Assembly: GCA_024232965.1 (NCBI GenBank)
Contig: JACKQF010000006.1
Span: 124,001-188,000, forward strand
Length of the DNA stretch: 64,000 nucleotides
Origin: Verrucomicrobiaceae bacterium
Lineage (GTDB): Bacteria; Verrucomicrobiota; Verrucomicrobiia; Verrucomicrobiales; Verrucomicrobiaceae
Direction: 5' to 3'
Part shown: piece after piece, positions 35,001 to 44,152 of the stretch
Layout: the number at the start of each line of letters is the position of its first letter
Numbering within the stretch: the first letter of the stretch is position 1
The notes under the pieces: model-generated
What the model was told of the DNA's origin: nothing
The model's database searches: none
Seen by the model: only the letters and a program-made list of their open reading frames with translations
Position numbers and translations under genes: made by a program

Positions 35001-36001
35001 TCGTCATGCGCCAGAACGTCAAGGGCCGCTGGCAATCCGCCGCGATGAAGATCAGCGGAAACTTCGACTCCGGGCCACAGTGCACACGCTTCAATCCGCA
35101 CGATGGACACCTTTATGTCAACGGCATGCAAGGCTGGGGCACTTACACGCCCAAGGATGGCTGCTTCCAGCGCGTGCGCTTCACGGGCGGCACGGACAAG
35201 CCCGTGCCGGTGGCCTTTGAAGCGCGCGAAAACGGTGTTCTGCTGCGCTTTAACCATCCCACGTCGATCAATGCCGCGACCAGCTTTGCCCAATGTTGGA
35301 ACTACCACTACAGCGCCGCTTACGGTTCCCCTGAATACTCCGTCAAGTACGCCGACACTCCTGGTCACGACCCGCTGGAGATCCGCAGTGTCCAAAAGTT
35401 GGACGATGGTAAAACCATCTTCATCGAGATCCCGCAAATCATTCCCGCCAACCAGATTCACCTGCACCTGAGTAGCGGCCAAGATCTGTTCATGACAGTG
35501 CACGCACTCGCCGAACCCTTCACCGACTTCGCTGGCTACACCCAGATCGCCAAGACCAATCACGCCGCGCAGATCGGCCTGACCGCACCTCCCGCCGCGA
35601 AACCCAATCCTTGGACCAAAGGAGAAGGCGGCCGCGAACTCGTCGTCGAAGCTGCGCTGGGTCTGCAATACGTGCAGAAGGAACTCAAAGCCAAAGCCGG
35701 AGAAAAACTCAGCATCATCTTCAAGAATCCCGACGTCGTACCGCACAACTGGCTGCTGGCAAAACCCGGTTCACTGCAACGCCTCGGCGCCGCCTGCAAT
35801 CTCATGATCGCAGACCCGCAAGGCCTCGCCCGTCACTACGTGCCCGAGAGTAAAGACGTCATCGCCTACACCGACATGACCAATCCCAAAGGCAGCTTCA
35901 CCATCCACATCACCGCTCCCAAAGAAAAAGGCGACTACCCCTACCTCTGCACCTTCCCCGGCCACTGGATGGTCATGAACGGGGTGCTCAAGGTGGAGTG
36001 A
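32048..36001 (+). CDS. Giant secreted protein: TIM barrel, LamG-like, propeller, C-terminal azurin-type cupredoxin
   Basis: A 1317-residue protein with a signal peptide (LLLLLLCSAPVVAA). Residues about 20-290 resemble a xylose-isomerase/AP-endonuclease-like TIM barrel (LGFTKFVYDYRKEHIPQW). About 330-480 is a concanavalin/LamG-like domain (WHNLVASVSDQLVTLWIDGK). The centre to about 1060 contains propeller-type blades (LGLSPDGRFVTTSV, DLNGDDEADFYECVT) akin to L-sorbosone-dehydrogenase-like domains of PVC proteins. The last 120 residues are a type-1 copper domain: His1233 (VVPHNW) plus Cys1301, His1306 and Met1310 in CTFPGHWMVM, the azurin C-x4-H-x3-M pattern. It probably binds copper and handles electrons outside the inner membrane. 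Parts of its 3' end are repeated at 37402 and 44153. Confidence 0.85.
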   Translation: MLNRLLLLLLCSAPVVAADSVFDQPNLAAWCIVPFDANKRGPEERAAMLEKLGFTKFVYDYRKEHIPQWDDELNALKKHHVELMGWWFPGALNDEAKSALELFKKHDVHPQLWISGSGEPIAVKDAAEQTARIAKEVARFKPICEAAAAQGCQVGIYNHGGWGGEPENALAVTVALKAQGIKNIGIVYNLHHGHGHLDRLAKVLPTLLPHLLCVNLNGMDIDGEAKGRKILPLGAGTEDVKVLRIIRASGYNGPIGILNHTNEDAEGRLHDNLDGLKWLVPQLDDNLPGPKPKYRTWDEAKAKAAAAQPGPATKAGGVPSLSEDFGKALSGGLVIDGKPDFRTLPFSIECRTKLDRKDRYNILVACNSKSASTHWELYTHAGRGTLALFMPGRGGDYDSKINICDGKWHNLVASVSDQLVTLWIDGKNVFEKPTGAAGPVKHASAENIAFGQLVEGTIGCDGLVDDVRLSRGVMKPRPGNSPRLRMDNTLGLWSFDDLGAAVAKVVAPEPVSFTPDLPPLNKADNQHWHEFVNRDRVFDFYTKQALHFMKQKPMPELIAPFPGVDGGQQGHWGNQNDQTTWKDGRFGSSDLGSVFSGVFKGAGLIIPKGICVRFDDKAAVFDPQTLSFPVVWSGGFIKLNDTRHGFMAGAPMDGKVIAKSDAQHQGTYRGFYRHGKEVIFSYTVDGKDQLATARGNEIDLRKLTKGGPAQWPQWIETKGELGTQTPFATDRLTIPFDNPYGTLFFITAHDFFSDGSAAIATMTGEVWLVKGIDDQLEHLRWKRFATGLHQPLGMKVVKDKLYVLGRDQITCLHDLNGDDEADFYECVTNVMQTSPGGHDFVVGLEQDKEGRWYFASGNQGLCRITGRDQLEVLGTGFRNPNGLGLSPDGRFVTTSVQEGDWTPATSICQIELDHNLGAHFGAGGPKNGQPPEPVLLYLPRGEDNSASSQTFITSEKWASLSGEQAASSGSRNLVHLSSGGGSAWLVMRQNVKGRWQSAAMKISGNFDSGPQCTRFNPHDGHLYVNGMQGWGTYTPKDGCFQRVRFTGGTDKPVPVAFEARENGVLLRFNHPTSINAATSFAQCWNYHYSAAYGSPEYSVKYADTPGHDPLEIRSVQKLDDGKTIFIEIPQIIPANQIHLHLSSGQDLFMTVHALAEPFTDFAGYTQIAKTNHAAQIGLTAPPAAKPNPWTKGEGGRELVVEAALGLQYVQKELKAKAGEKLSIIFKNPDVVPHNWLLAKPGSLQRLGAACNLMIADPQGLARHYVPESKDVIAYTDMTNPKGSFTIHITAPKEKGDYPYLCTFPGHWMVMNGVLKVE

Positions 36002-36163
36002 GACACTGGATATCTCACAAGCGTGTCGGGAAAGGATCTTCGCCTCCCTCAAAATCGTGGGCGGAGCAGCGTCCCGCAGATCGACATGCCGGGAGCTGAC
36101 GCTGTCGGCGCAAGCACCGCAGAGGATTTGGAACCGGATGATGAACGCCCACCAGCATCCAGG

Positions 36164-37339
36164 CTAGCGAGCTTGTTCATCGAATCCCTTTTTCCGCAGA
36201 TCCCGCAGCGTCCGCAAACCTTCGCCCACCTTTCGTGTGTCGCCATCCAACCAGCGTCCTCCCGTCTCTCGCTTCGGCCCAAACTGCGGTCGGTGACTCT
36301 GGAAGATCGCTTCCACAAAGGCTTCGCTCCCCACGGCCACTCCCCTCGTGAACGCCCGGACGGTTCGCATCAGGTAGTTCCCCATCCCCTCTTCGCCTCT
36401 GGCTTCGCTCTCCACCACTGTTCCTTCGCGGCGGCGCTGCACGGCCTCCCAGTCTTCCGCCACCTCCAACCACCGCCCGTAGATTCGGTGACCTTCCGTT
36501 TCCCATTCCGCAGCTTTGGTCTCCGTCACGTCGCACAGGCCCGCAATCGCCTCCTTGTTCCCATCCAGCGCTGTGCCCCACCCACTCCAGCGATACTCAG
36601 AGGCTTTTTTCACCATCTTTGCCCGCACTGGATTCAGGTCGATGTAGGCCGCCATGACCTTCAACGCATCCAACTGGCTCTTCGCCCGTTGCTCCCCACG
36701 ATCGCCGCGCTTGCCTTCCACCAACACGCTTTTAAACCGCTCCATCCACAGCGTGCCTCGACGCTGATGGCGCTTGTTGTACCACTTGCAGAACCGGGAT
36801 TTGACCTCTTTGCAGAACACCGAGATATCACAAAACCGCGCCTTCATCGCCTCCACATAACCTTTGGCCTCGCTATCACGCCCGTCCTTGCGCAAGCGCT
36901 CCAACTGCAATCGGAACAGCTCCACAAAGGCCTTGCTGTAAAGCGTGCGCAGGTGCGCCAGCAGTTTCTCCTCGCCATCCGCCCCCGCAAAGCGCTGTAG
37001 CCACTCCTCACGATTCGGCACCCGGACCAACGCATGAAAATGATTCCCCATCACACAGTAGGTGATCAGCTTGATCCCACAAAACGCCGCCAACCGACGC
37101 AGGACCAGCACCAGGCCCTCTTTCTCCGTGTCATCAAAGAACACCGCGCCCCCGCAAGTGCGAGACATCAGGTGAAAGCAGGTGGAGGATTGCGACAAAC
37201 CCGCCTGCTTGATGCGCAACCGCCGCCGCCGCAATCGACACATGTCCACATAAGGATTGGTGCGAGCCTTCAAAGGCGCGATGGGATCCGCCAGCAATGC
37301 CGCCGGATCAGCCGGGCGAGGAATGGGAATAGCAGCCAT
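36164..37339 (-). CDS. REP-associated tyrosine transposase (Y1/HUH family, RAYT-like)
   Basis: A 391-residue protein started at the ATG giving MAAIPIPRPADP. The HUH-type metal motif is in YCVMGNHFHALVRVP. The chain contains FYNKRHQ/WYNKRHQRRGTLWMERFKS with the expected tyrosine, and ends its core with YIDLNPVRAKMVKKASEYRWSG, a strong signature of Y1_Tnp/RAYT proteins. Such domesticated transposases are abundant in Verrucomicrobia. The C-terminal 100 residues are variable (EEGMGNYLMRTVRAFTRG). No clear REP hairpins with the GTAG mark were found next to it. A cupredoxin gene fragment lies just upstream of its start. Confidence 0.88.
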   Translation of the reverse strand: MAAIPIPRPADPAALLADPIAPLKARTNPYVDMCRLRRRRLRIKQAGLSQSSTCFHLMSRTCGGAVFFDDTEKEGLVLVLRRLAAFCGIKLITYCVMGNHFHALVRVPNREEWLQRFAGADGEEKLLAHLRTLYSKAFVELFRLQLERLRKDGRDSEAKGYVEAMKARFCDISVFCKEVKSRFCKWYNKRHQRRGTLWMERFKSVLVEGKRGDRGEQRAKSQLDALKVMAAYIDLNPVRAKMVKKASEYRWSGWGTALDGNKEAIAGLCDVTETKAAEWETEGHRIYGRWLEVAEDWEAVQRRREGTVVESEARGEEGMGNYLMRTVRAFTRGVAVGSEAFVEAIFQSHRPQFGPKRETGGRWLDGDTRKVGEGLRTLRDLRKKGFDEQAR

Positions 37340-37369
37340 GGGCGAGAGCTTACGCAGCTTGGGGCGAAT

Positions 37370-37400
37370 AGCAAGCTTATTGTTTCTGCTTGCTATTTTT
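37370..37400 (+). other. Hairpin with T-run upstream of the transposase gene
   Basis: AGCAAGC (37370-37376) pairs with GCTTGCT (37388-37394) across an 11-base loop and is followed by ATTTTT. It could be a terminator for plus-strand reading or an element end. It sits exactly at the border between the transposase gene and the copied cupredoxin tail that begins at 37402, which favours a role as an element boundary. Confidence 0.4.
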
Positions 37401-37401
37401 G

Positions 37402-37482
37402 AAGGAAAAGGGCGACTACCCCTACCTCTGCACCTTCCCCGGCCACTGGATGGTGATGAACGGTGTGCTGAAGGTGGAGTGA
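37402..37482 (+). pseudogene. Isolated 3' end of a cupredoxin gene (second copy)
   Basis: 27 codons read KEKGDYPYLCTFPGHWMVMN and then GVLKVE and stop. They are identical in protein to the end of the gene at 32048-36001, but differ at several third positions (AAG/AAA, GTG/GTC, GGT/GGG). It carries no start and no upstream homology; a transposase gene lies to its left and the large protease gene to its right. It is a gene remnant, most likely from a second, related cupredoxin gene, and not a functional gene. Confidence 0.8.
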
Positions 37483-37523
37483 GAGCCGCCCAACGGCACA
37501 CCGTTCGCTCAAACTTTGCCAGA

Positions 37524-40500
37524 CTAGTTAAAGAACAGAGTGGTAGCCTCCACCATACCGGACGAGCCGTTGTTAAAGCCACCTGTGGTTTGTCCACGGG
37601 CACGAACTTTGCCCCTCGTTGGTAGCCGCAGACCGTCTAGCTCCCATCCGCCAATAACAAGACGGCCTGCTCCTAGCGACGTCCATGTTTTACCTCCATT
37701 GATGCTCATATCAAAAGTGACTCGTGTCACTTCAGGCGAGGCTCCGCTGCGTAGCCACCTAACCCGATTATTTCCGAGCGTAATAAGAGATGCCTCCGCC
37801 GGATCATTCAGTAGTCGCCCAAGAAAGTTTCGGGAAGTGCTGTCTAGCATGGTAAAACCCCCTCCAATAATTGCCCGGCCATCACCTTGTATGGCACCGC
37901 TCAGCACACTGTCGCTTGGCGTCAGAACGAATGTAGGGTCAACTGAGCCGTCTGCATTCAGTCGCGCAATATTGCGACGAGTCGTGCCACTTACGGAGGC
38001 GAAATCTCCCACAACGATGATTTTACCATCCGATTGAGGTGTGATGCCATAGATTGAGAACCCACTCACGTTGGGGTCAAAACTATCGTCTAGCGAGCCG
38101 TCGGGATTGAGCCTTGCGATACAGTTGCGAGGTATCCCGATGATCGTATTGAAAACTCCACCGATCAGTATCTTGCCGTCCGGCTGGATGACGACACAGT
38201 TGATGTACGGAATATTGCTGTACGATGATGCGTTGACAAAAAAGCTCGGGTCCAACGAACCATTGGCGTTTAATCGAGCGACGGAACTGCACGCTGTCCC
38301 CCCGACCGACGCGAAAGACCCGCCGATCACAATCTTGTCGTCCGCCTGCAAAGCGATCGATTTGACGACAGTGCTAATGTTGCTGAAGGTGGAAGCTAGG
38401 CCAGAAACGAAGCCATAGTCCGGCGTTCCATCAATGTTTAGCCGCGCCACTCGGTTGCTCCCAGTCCCGCCTACACTGCTGAACTGTCCACCGACTAGAA
38501 CTTTTCCATTAGCTTGAGGTAGCACACAGTAAACAGTCCCATCAGCACTACCGTGGAATGTTTTGTCGACGGTGCCATTCGCGTTTAGTCGTGAAATATA
38601 GGGGGCGGCAGAACCGCCGACTACAGTAAATCTGCCACCGATGAGGAGTTTCCCATCAGTTTGGACCCCCGCACAGGTAACAAGGTCGTCTGCGTTGGGA
38701 TCAAAGCCAGCGTCAAGGCTTCCACTTTCAGTAAGGCGAGCAACGTGATTTCGAGTCACCCCGCCAACAGATGTGAAGGCTCCCCCGACAATGATCTTGC
38801 CATCCGTTTGCACGGCGATCCCGTACGCAGGTCCACTGACGAATCCAAAGTTGATACCGCTTAGTGATGGATCAAACGATTCGTCAACTGTCCCGGGAAT
38901 CGCGGGCGCTGGCGCAGCGAGAACCTCTATCGGTGTCGTGCGGCTTGTTTGAGTGCCATCACCCACCTCGCCAAAGCGATTTGCACCGTATCCCCACACC
39001 GATCCATCACCGTGGAGGAAGACACAGTGACTTAGTGACATATCCGCGAGGAGCGTATCTCCCGACCAAAAGCCCACACTTTCGCCCCGTGCAGCCATCT
39101 GCACAATGCGAGCTGACAGATCGGTGGTTCCTGCGACCAACAATCGCGGCGATTGAGAAACTGAAGTCCACGAATTGAGCGTGGCCTGGCTCTCCCCGTA
39201 CGGGTTGCTCATGCTCACCTCACCGGCAACGGCCTCACCCCAGGTCCAAACACTCCCGTCTGCTGTGAGGACGAACGCCTGGTCAGATCCTGCTTCGATC
39301 TGGACGATGGACTGTCCCCCAAAGTCATGGGTGCGTCCCGTAACCGGATCAGTCACCAGTACCGGGATGTTTCGCTGGGCAAGCGTGCCATCGCCAACGG
39401 CACCCGAATCATTTCTTCCCCAGGCCCAGACCGCACCCGCCTCCGTTACCGCATAAGAGGAAGCGGCACCGCAGGCTACGCCGAAAACACGCTGGTTATC
39501 AAATCGGGTGATTGATATTTTGGTTGGCACGGATTTCGAGGATGTACTTCCCAGGCCCAGCTGGCCGTTGTAGTTCGAGCCCCATGCCCACACATTCCCT
39601 TCGGCGTCCAATGCGAGGGAGTGCCCCGCTCCGGCCGCGATTTGCACGATTCTCGCGCCGGCGAAACGTCTGGTAATCGAGATTGGAGTTACCCTCACAT
39701 GAGAGAAACTGCTGCTGTATGGCTTCACCACACCATTGCCCAGCTTGCCAGATGTTTGATCCCCCCAGGTCCATACGCCTCCGGTTTCGGTCATGGCCAG
39801 TGTGTGTGTGTCACCAACTGCTACCTGAACGACCTTGTCTGTTCCCCATGACCGAACTGTAGTTTGTGGGAAATCGACGGAGTAGTCGTTCGTTGGCACG
39901 ATTCCATCCCCCAGACCAGCGCCGTTCGGGGCACCCCAGCCCCCCACATCCCCGTCCGTCGTGACAACATGAATCCGATAGCCTCCGCCCATGACACTCA
40001 CCGGAGGTGGGTTGTATCGCACACCGGCAGGCGTGGGCTCAAGCAGATTTGCTAGTGAACCTGGATCTCCGAATATATTAGGCTGGACGCCCCAAACCAT
40101 GATGCTGTTGATGAATTGAAAATCGTCACTTTGATAAAAGTAGTAACTCCCCCGATTGGAAGCGGCAACCCTGGTTGCACGTGCCAACGGAGTGATGGCG
40201 CCAAAGGACGTCGCCTGGATGGCGAAGTTGTAGATCCCGTCTGTGAGATTCGGATCGCTGACCCCCAGCGACACGAGCCCGTCGTAAATACCGGGTTCCG
40301 CCGGATCGCAGCGCACGGTGAAGCTGAGTTTTGCCGCCGGCTTTAGCACCGTCACAGTGGGTTGTTTCAGCACCTTGAAGGCGGCCGATCCGGCTCCGTC
40401 GATCTGCACCCGAGGGGTGCCGGTGAGAGAGACGTCGGCAAATCCCTGGTTCGTCAGGGTGAAGACCCGATCCACGTATCCCTTGCGGTAGTCGATCCGG

Positions 40501-42719
40501 CCGAAATCGGTGTTCAGAGTGGCATCAATCAAGGTACTGTCATCGGAAATAGGAATACCCTTGGCATTCGTCACCACCGTTGTCGCCTCGACTGCCGACT
40601 GCAGTGCGTGCATCTCATAATCACCGACAACATCGGCATTCGCCCCGCTCACCGCGATCACATACGTTCCGGGATCGAGCAGCTTGCTGATGCGGAAGTT
40701 CCTCCCGTCGCCACCCGCGTCAGCCGTGGCGAGTTTCGTGTATCTAGGTGCAACGAGCTTGTAAAGCGTTCCATAGGTGTCCGTGGAGCCTGTCGTGAAG
40801 AAGGTGCATAGCTTCTTCTGCGTCAGCACGTAGCGGAAGGTGTCAATGTCGCCGCCATAGTCCAGCGAGCTGGTTGAAACAGTCTCGGTGCTGCCCCAGC
40901 CGGGGATCTCCAGCGAGGCGCTCACGAGCTTGGTAAGATCGCCGGCCGGTTCTGCAAAGGTCTTGGGGGCGGTGCCGCGAATCGCGAAGGAGAAGGAGGG
41001 ATTTACAAGGCTGTCCGACTCGATAGTGACGATGCAGAAGTGATTGCCCAAAGAATCCGGGTGATACTGAATGGAGAAAGCCGTGCTGGAGACAACCTTT
41101 GAAGTGCGCGCAGGGATCACCCCGTCCGACGGCTGCGTGGCCACCGTGAATTGAGAGGCATGAGGACCGCTTAGAGACACACGCGGACTGCCCGTGAGCG
41201 ACAGCACGCCGCCTCCCGTATTGAGGATAGAGAAGGACAGTGTTTTCGTCGGAGCAGCGGTAGTGAGGGTGCCGAAGTGATTGCCGAGTGCTACTGTAGC
41301 CCGCGTCGGATTACGATCCGGCTGCAATGGGACGCTCTTGCCAGCGCCCTTTATCTGGACCTGTTGGGTGGCATTTCCAAGCAGTGGTGTGACGCGCAAC
41401 TCGTAGGGCCCGCGCACCGTGGGGTAGGCGCCGCGCACCGCCAACGTGTAAACCCCTTTGAGCAAGTGTAGGCGCATGCGGAAGTTTTTGCCATCGTCGC
41501 CGCTGCTGTCGTCGCTGATGGATTTGACCTTGGTTCCATAAAGCGTGCCGATGCCCGTTCCCGACAACGTCCCCACCGTGTCGAGGCCCGTTGATGGCAA
41601 CACGGCCAAAGTCTCAATCTGGTAATCGCCATCGGCAGAAATCAGCAAGCGGAAGGTGTCCACGTTGTAGTCCTTTTCTCCCAATTCATATGTTTGGGAC
41701 CAGGTTGAAGTGATGGAATACTTTTGAGTGTATTCTCCCAAGGATTTGTTGGTCACTTTTGCCAGTGCGCTGTCGATCGCCTTTTTTGCAAATGGGGCAT
41801 CCAGTGGCAACATGCCGCCACTGCCGAGTAGTGTCACTCCAGCCAGTTCCCAACTCCTACCCGCCGGGCGGGTCCACACGCCACCACCGCTGTTGCCCCC
41901 GAATACGGTGACGCTCTGCAATGGCATTGGATACATGACATGTGCATTGCGGCCCAGGAAACCAAATTCATAGGAACGGTCACCAATATTGGTTTCGTAA
42001 AGCCTCCCATGAACGACATAATTTGATATTGTGTTGCCACTTTCTGGCGCCGGGTATCCGGTTGCTAACTTCGCAATGGTCGGATCGCTTAACGCAGAAG
42101 TGGGTGTGGCTGTCTTGGGTGCGTAGTCGCCACCCATCGTGTCATAACCCCAAAACACAGCAAGATCGCGACTCTCGGCATTCTGGGTCGCCTCCGACAT
42201 GACGCCATTCCTATACGTTCCAGTTTCGGGATCGAATGCAATCGCGTGCAAATCTTGATAGCCGTCGGCCGTCAAAATATTGCGAATGATAACTCCGCCG
42301 GGATCTGCGATCAATGTTTTGATTTCCGGCACACCATCCGCATGGTACCGGGGATACCAGCGAACTTCCTTGGCAAGGGGATAATCAGCATTTCTGTTAA
42401 AAAACAAGTCGTTTCCATGACTAACGCTGTTAAGACTGATGTTTATGACTACATGAGCACAGCCAATTATGAGTTTCGGATGCAATGCACAGGTTCCTGA
42501 GCCTGAATTATCAGTGCGTGGCCCGGGAAGATCTCCATACAAGCTTCTTATCAAACCACTAAACCGATACGGGTGATCCAACAATTTTGTGGTCGGCACT
42601 TCCACTGGAAGGATCTGCCCAAACGCTCCATGGCTCAGCGCTAAAAAGGAAAGACACATCAGGGCCGCCAATCTGCCGAAATGATGGGAAATGGATTTTG
42701 GGAGTATTGCGGTGTTCAT
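37524..42719 (-). CDS. Giant secreted trypsin-like / RCC1 / delta-60 repeat protein
   Basis: A 1731-residue protein started at the ATG giving MNTAILPKSIS, with a signal peptide ending near residue 33 (LSHGAFG). The N-terminal domain is a chymotrypsin-fold protease with an apparent triad of His89 (IGCAHVV), Asp185 (SRDLAVFWGY) and Ser277 (GGNSGGG). Next come pre-peptidase-like and choice-of-anchor-D beta domains. RCC1-type propeller repeats follow (TGGVWTWGDQTSGKLGNG, EGNVWAWGSNYNGQLGLG). A long array of delta-60 repeats comes after them (AVQTDGKIIVGGAFTSVGG, VARLNANGSLDPSF), then a short C-terminal domain. It should be exported. It lies 10 bp after the next gene upstream and is part of the same operon. 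Confidence 0.85.
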   Translation of the reverse strand: MNTAILPKSISHHFGRLAALMCLSFLALSHGAFGQILPVEVPTTKLLDHPYRFSGLIRSLYGDLPGPRTDNSGSGTCALHPKLIIGCAHVVINISLNSVSHGNDLFFNRNADYPLAKEVRWYPRYHADGVPEIKTLIADPGGVIIRNILTADGYQDLHAIAFDPETGTYRNGVMSEATQNAESRDLAVFWGYDTMGGDYAPKTATPTSALSDPTIAKLATGYPAPESGNTISNYVVHGRLYETNIGDRSYEFGFLGRNAHVMYPMPLQSVTVFGGNSGGGVWTRPAGRSWELAGVTLLGSGGMLPLDAPFAKKAIDSALAKVTNKSLGEYTQKYSITSTWSQTYELGEKDYNVDTFRLLISADGDYQIETLAVLPSTGLDTVGTLSGTGIGTLYGTKVKSISDDSSGDDGKNFRMRLHLLKGVYTLAVRGAYPTVRGPYELRVTPLLGNATQQVQIKGAGKSVPLQPDRNPTRATVALGNHFGTLTTAAPTKTLSFSILNTGGGVLSLTGSPRVSLSGPHASQFTVATQPSDGVIPARTSKVVSSTAFSIQYHPDSLGNHFCIVTIESDSLVNPSFSFAIRGTAPKTFAEPAGDLTKLVSASLEIPGWGSTETVSTSSLDYGGDIDTFRYVLTQKKLCTFFTTGSTDTYGTLYKLVAPRYTKLATADAGGDGRNFRISKLLDPGTYVIAVSGANADVVGDYEMHALQSAVEATTVVTNAKGIPISDDSTLIDATLNTDFGRIDYRKGYVDRVFTLTNQGFADVSLTGTPRVQIDGAGSAAFKVLKQPTVTVLKPAAKLSFTVRCDPAEPGIYDGLVSLGVSDPNLTDGIYNFAIQATSFGAITPLARATRVAASNRGSYYFYQSDDFQFINSIMVWGVQPNIFGDPGSLANLLEPTPAGVRYNPPPVSVMGGGYRIHVVTTDGDVGGWGAPNGAGLGDGIVPTNDYSVDFPQTTVRSWGTDKVVQVAVGDTHTLAMTETGGVWTWGDQTSGKLGNGVVKPYSSSFSHVRVTPISITRRFAGARIVQIAAGAGHSLALDAEGNVWAWGSNYNGQLGLGSTSSKSVPTKISITRFDNQRVFGVACGAASSYAVTEAGAVWAWGRNDSGAVGDGTLAQRNIPVLVTDPVTGRTHDFGGQSIVQIEAGSDQAFVLTADGSVWTWGEAVAGEVSMSNPYGESQATLNSWTSVSQSPRLLVAGTTDLSARIVQMAARGESVGFWSGDTLLADMSLSHCVFLHGDGSVWGYGANRFGEVGDGTQTSRTTPIEVLAAPAPAIPGTVDESFDPSLSGINFGFVSGPAYGIAVQTDGKIIVGGAFTSVGGVTRNHVARLTESGSLDAGFDPNADDLVTCAGVQTDGKLLIGGRFTVVGGSAAPYISRLNANGTVDKTFHGSADGTVYCVLPQANGKVLVGGQFSSVGGTGSNRVARLNIDGTPDYGFVSGLASTFSNISTVVKSIALQADDKIVIGGSFASVGGTACSSVARLNANGSLDPSFFVNASSYSNIPYINCVVIQPDGKILIGGVFNTIIGIPRNCIARLNPDGSLDDSFDPNVSGFSIYGITPQSDGKIIVVGDFASVSGTTRRNIARLNADGSVDPTFVLTPSDSVLSGAIQGDGRAIIGGGFTMLDSTSRNFLGRLLNDPAEASLITLGNNRVRWLRSGASPEVTRVTFDMSINGGKTWTSLGAGRLVIGGWELDGLRLPTRGKVRARGQTTGGFNNGSSGMVEATTLFFN

Positions 42720-42729
42720 TGGATAGGAG

Positions 42730-43917
42730 CTATAGTGCGTGTTGAGCAGACTTGGCGATCTGGTCGAGGCGTATGACAAGTTTCGCTATCAGTGGTGTCA
42801 TTTCGCCAGCGAGATTTGCAAGGCTCCAGCGACGGACTAGCACTTCAGCTGCGATATCAAGCTTCGCTGCATCTTCTATCGGCCGGATTCGGGCTGCGGT
42901 GTTAGTGATCAAACGAAAGCCCACCAAATCCCGCTGCGACGGAAAGTTCGCCGCAAAGGCCTGGGCTTCCTCCGAGGTCATTCGCACGTCTGTCACAAAA
43001 GCATTCAAGGCGGCGAGTTCCGTTGGTATCCGTGGATCGAGGCGTGCCATCAATTGGCCCCGGATAACTGGGCTCACGGACAGTGGCGAATCCCGGTCAG
43101 CAATGAGGGCGCGGAACTCGGGTGATCGCACTGCCAGGGTGTGCGCGGCCAGGGCGGCGGCTTGTTGGGTGCCGGGGAAGGCCGTGGTGTCGGCAGTCAA
43201 GCCCAGCAGGCGTTTCCAAATGGCGGGCTGCTCGGTCTCGGTGGCCACGTCGAAGGCTTCCAGGTAGCCACCCGAGGGCTTGGCTTTCCAGTCTTCACGA
43301 TGAAGCAATCGTTCGACGCCGGACGCTGCCAGCGCCCGGCGTTCATCTTCCTCCGGCAAATGCATCAAGGTGCGCAAGGCAACGGCGACCTCGTCCGCCT
43401 CCTTCATCGCATCCACCACCAACCGCGCGTAGTCTGCCGCCTCCCCCATGTCCAGGCGCTCTAGCAAATCAAGCAATGCAACGCGCAGGGTCGGTGAGCT
43501 GGCGAGGCACTTCTCGCCAACCTGAAAAGGGAGTCCTGTGGGCGCATCCCTTCCAGAGTCGAGGAAGGCTCGAATGGCCGCCCCTACCTGGGTGGGGTCG
43601 GCGGTCCACAGCATTGCGGTTATTTCCGCGATGAGTTCTTGGGCTTGATCAGGAGTCGTGCCCTGGCTGAGTTTTTCCCAGCACTTCTCCAGCCCCATCA
43701 ACATTTGACCATGGTCAGCTTTGCGAGGCGGGTTTGAAAGGGGCTCTGGCAGTGTTGTCGATTCAGTCTCAAGTGAAGGAGCCGCAGTCTTGGATGCACC
43801 AATTGGCGATCTGCCGCCACCACCAAATGTCCATCCGAGGTTCAGCGCCAAGAGGCCCAAGCCGAGAACCGCTCCAAGTAGCACGGCATGATGGAGAGTG
43901 AACTTGGTGGCTTTCAT
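42730..43917 (-). CDS. Hypothetical membrane-anchored protein with helical repeats
   Basis: A 395-residue protein. An N-terminal transmembrane anchor (VLLGAVLGLGLLALNLGWTF) is followed by a Ser/Pro-rich linker and an alpha-helical domain from about residue 75 (ALLDLLERLDMGEAADYARL, EDERRALAASGVERLLHRED). The look is that of HEAT/TPR-like repeats, but no family is recognised. It should face the periplasm. The giant protease gene starts 10 bp downstream, so the two are surely read together. It may be an assembly partner or regulator of the protease; that is inference. Confidence 0.6.
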   Translation of the reverse strand: MKATKFTLHHAVLLGAVLGLGLLALNLGWTFGGGGRSPIGASKTAAPSLETESTTLPEPLSNPPRKADHGQMLMGLEKCWEKLSQGTTPDQAQELIAEITAMLWTADPTQVGAAIRAFLDSGRDAPTGLPFQVGEKCLASSPTLRVALLDLLERLDMGEAADYARLVVDAMKEADEVAVALRTLMHLPEEDERRALAASGVERLLHREDWKAKPSGGYLEAFDVATETEQPAIWKRLLGLTADTTAFPGTQQAAALAAHTLAVRSPEFRALIADRDSPLSVSPVIRGQLMARLDPRIPTELAALNAFVTDVRMTSEEAQAFAANFPSQRDLVGFRLITNTAARIRPIEDAAKLDIAAEVLVRRWSLANLAGEMTPLIAKLVIRLDQIAKSAQHAL

Positions 43918-44152
43918 TTACATGTAACTGGACTCACAGGGAGAGCTTGGGTAAACAACGGTCTTTTCCAAGAAACGGGCATTACCATGCCGAAGTCTAA
44001 GTAGGCAGGTGTTTCATTCAAGCCTAAACAACGTATGGGACGACATTCTCCGGCAATTGTTCGGAGGCACTTTTAAGAGACATGAATGGCCGCAGATAAT
44101 CCAAAGCACTGAAGATCCCTGGAAATCTCGACTCGCTGCGCCAAAATCAGCT

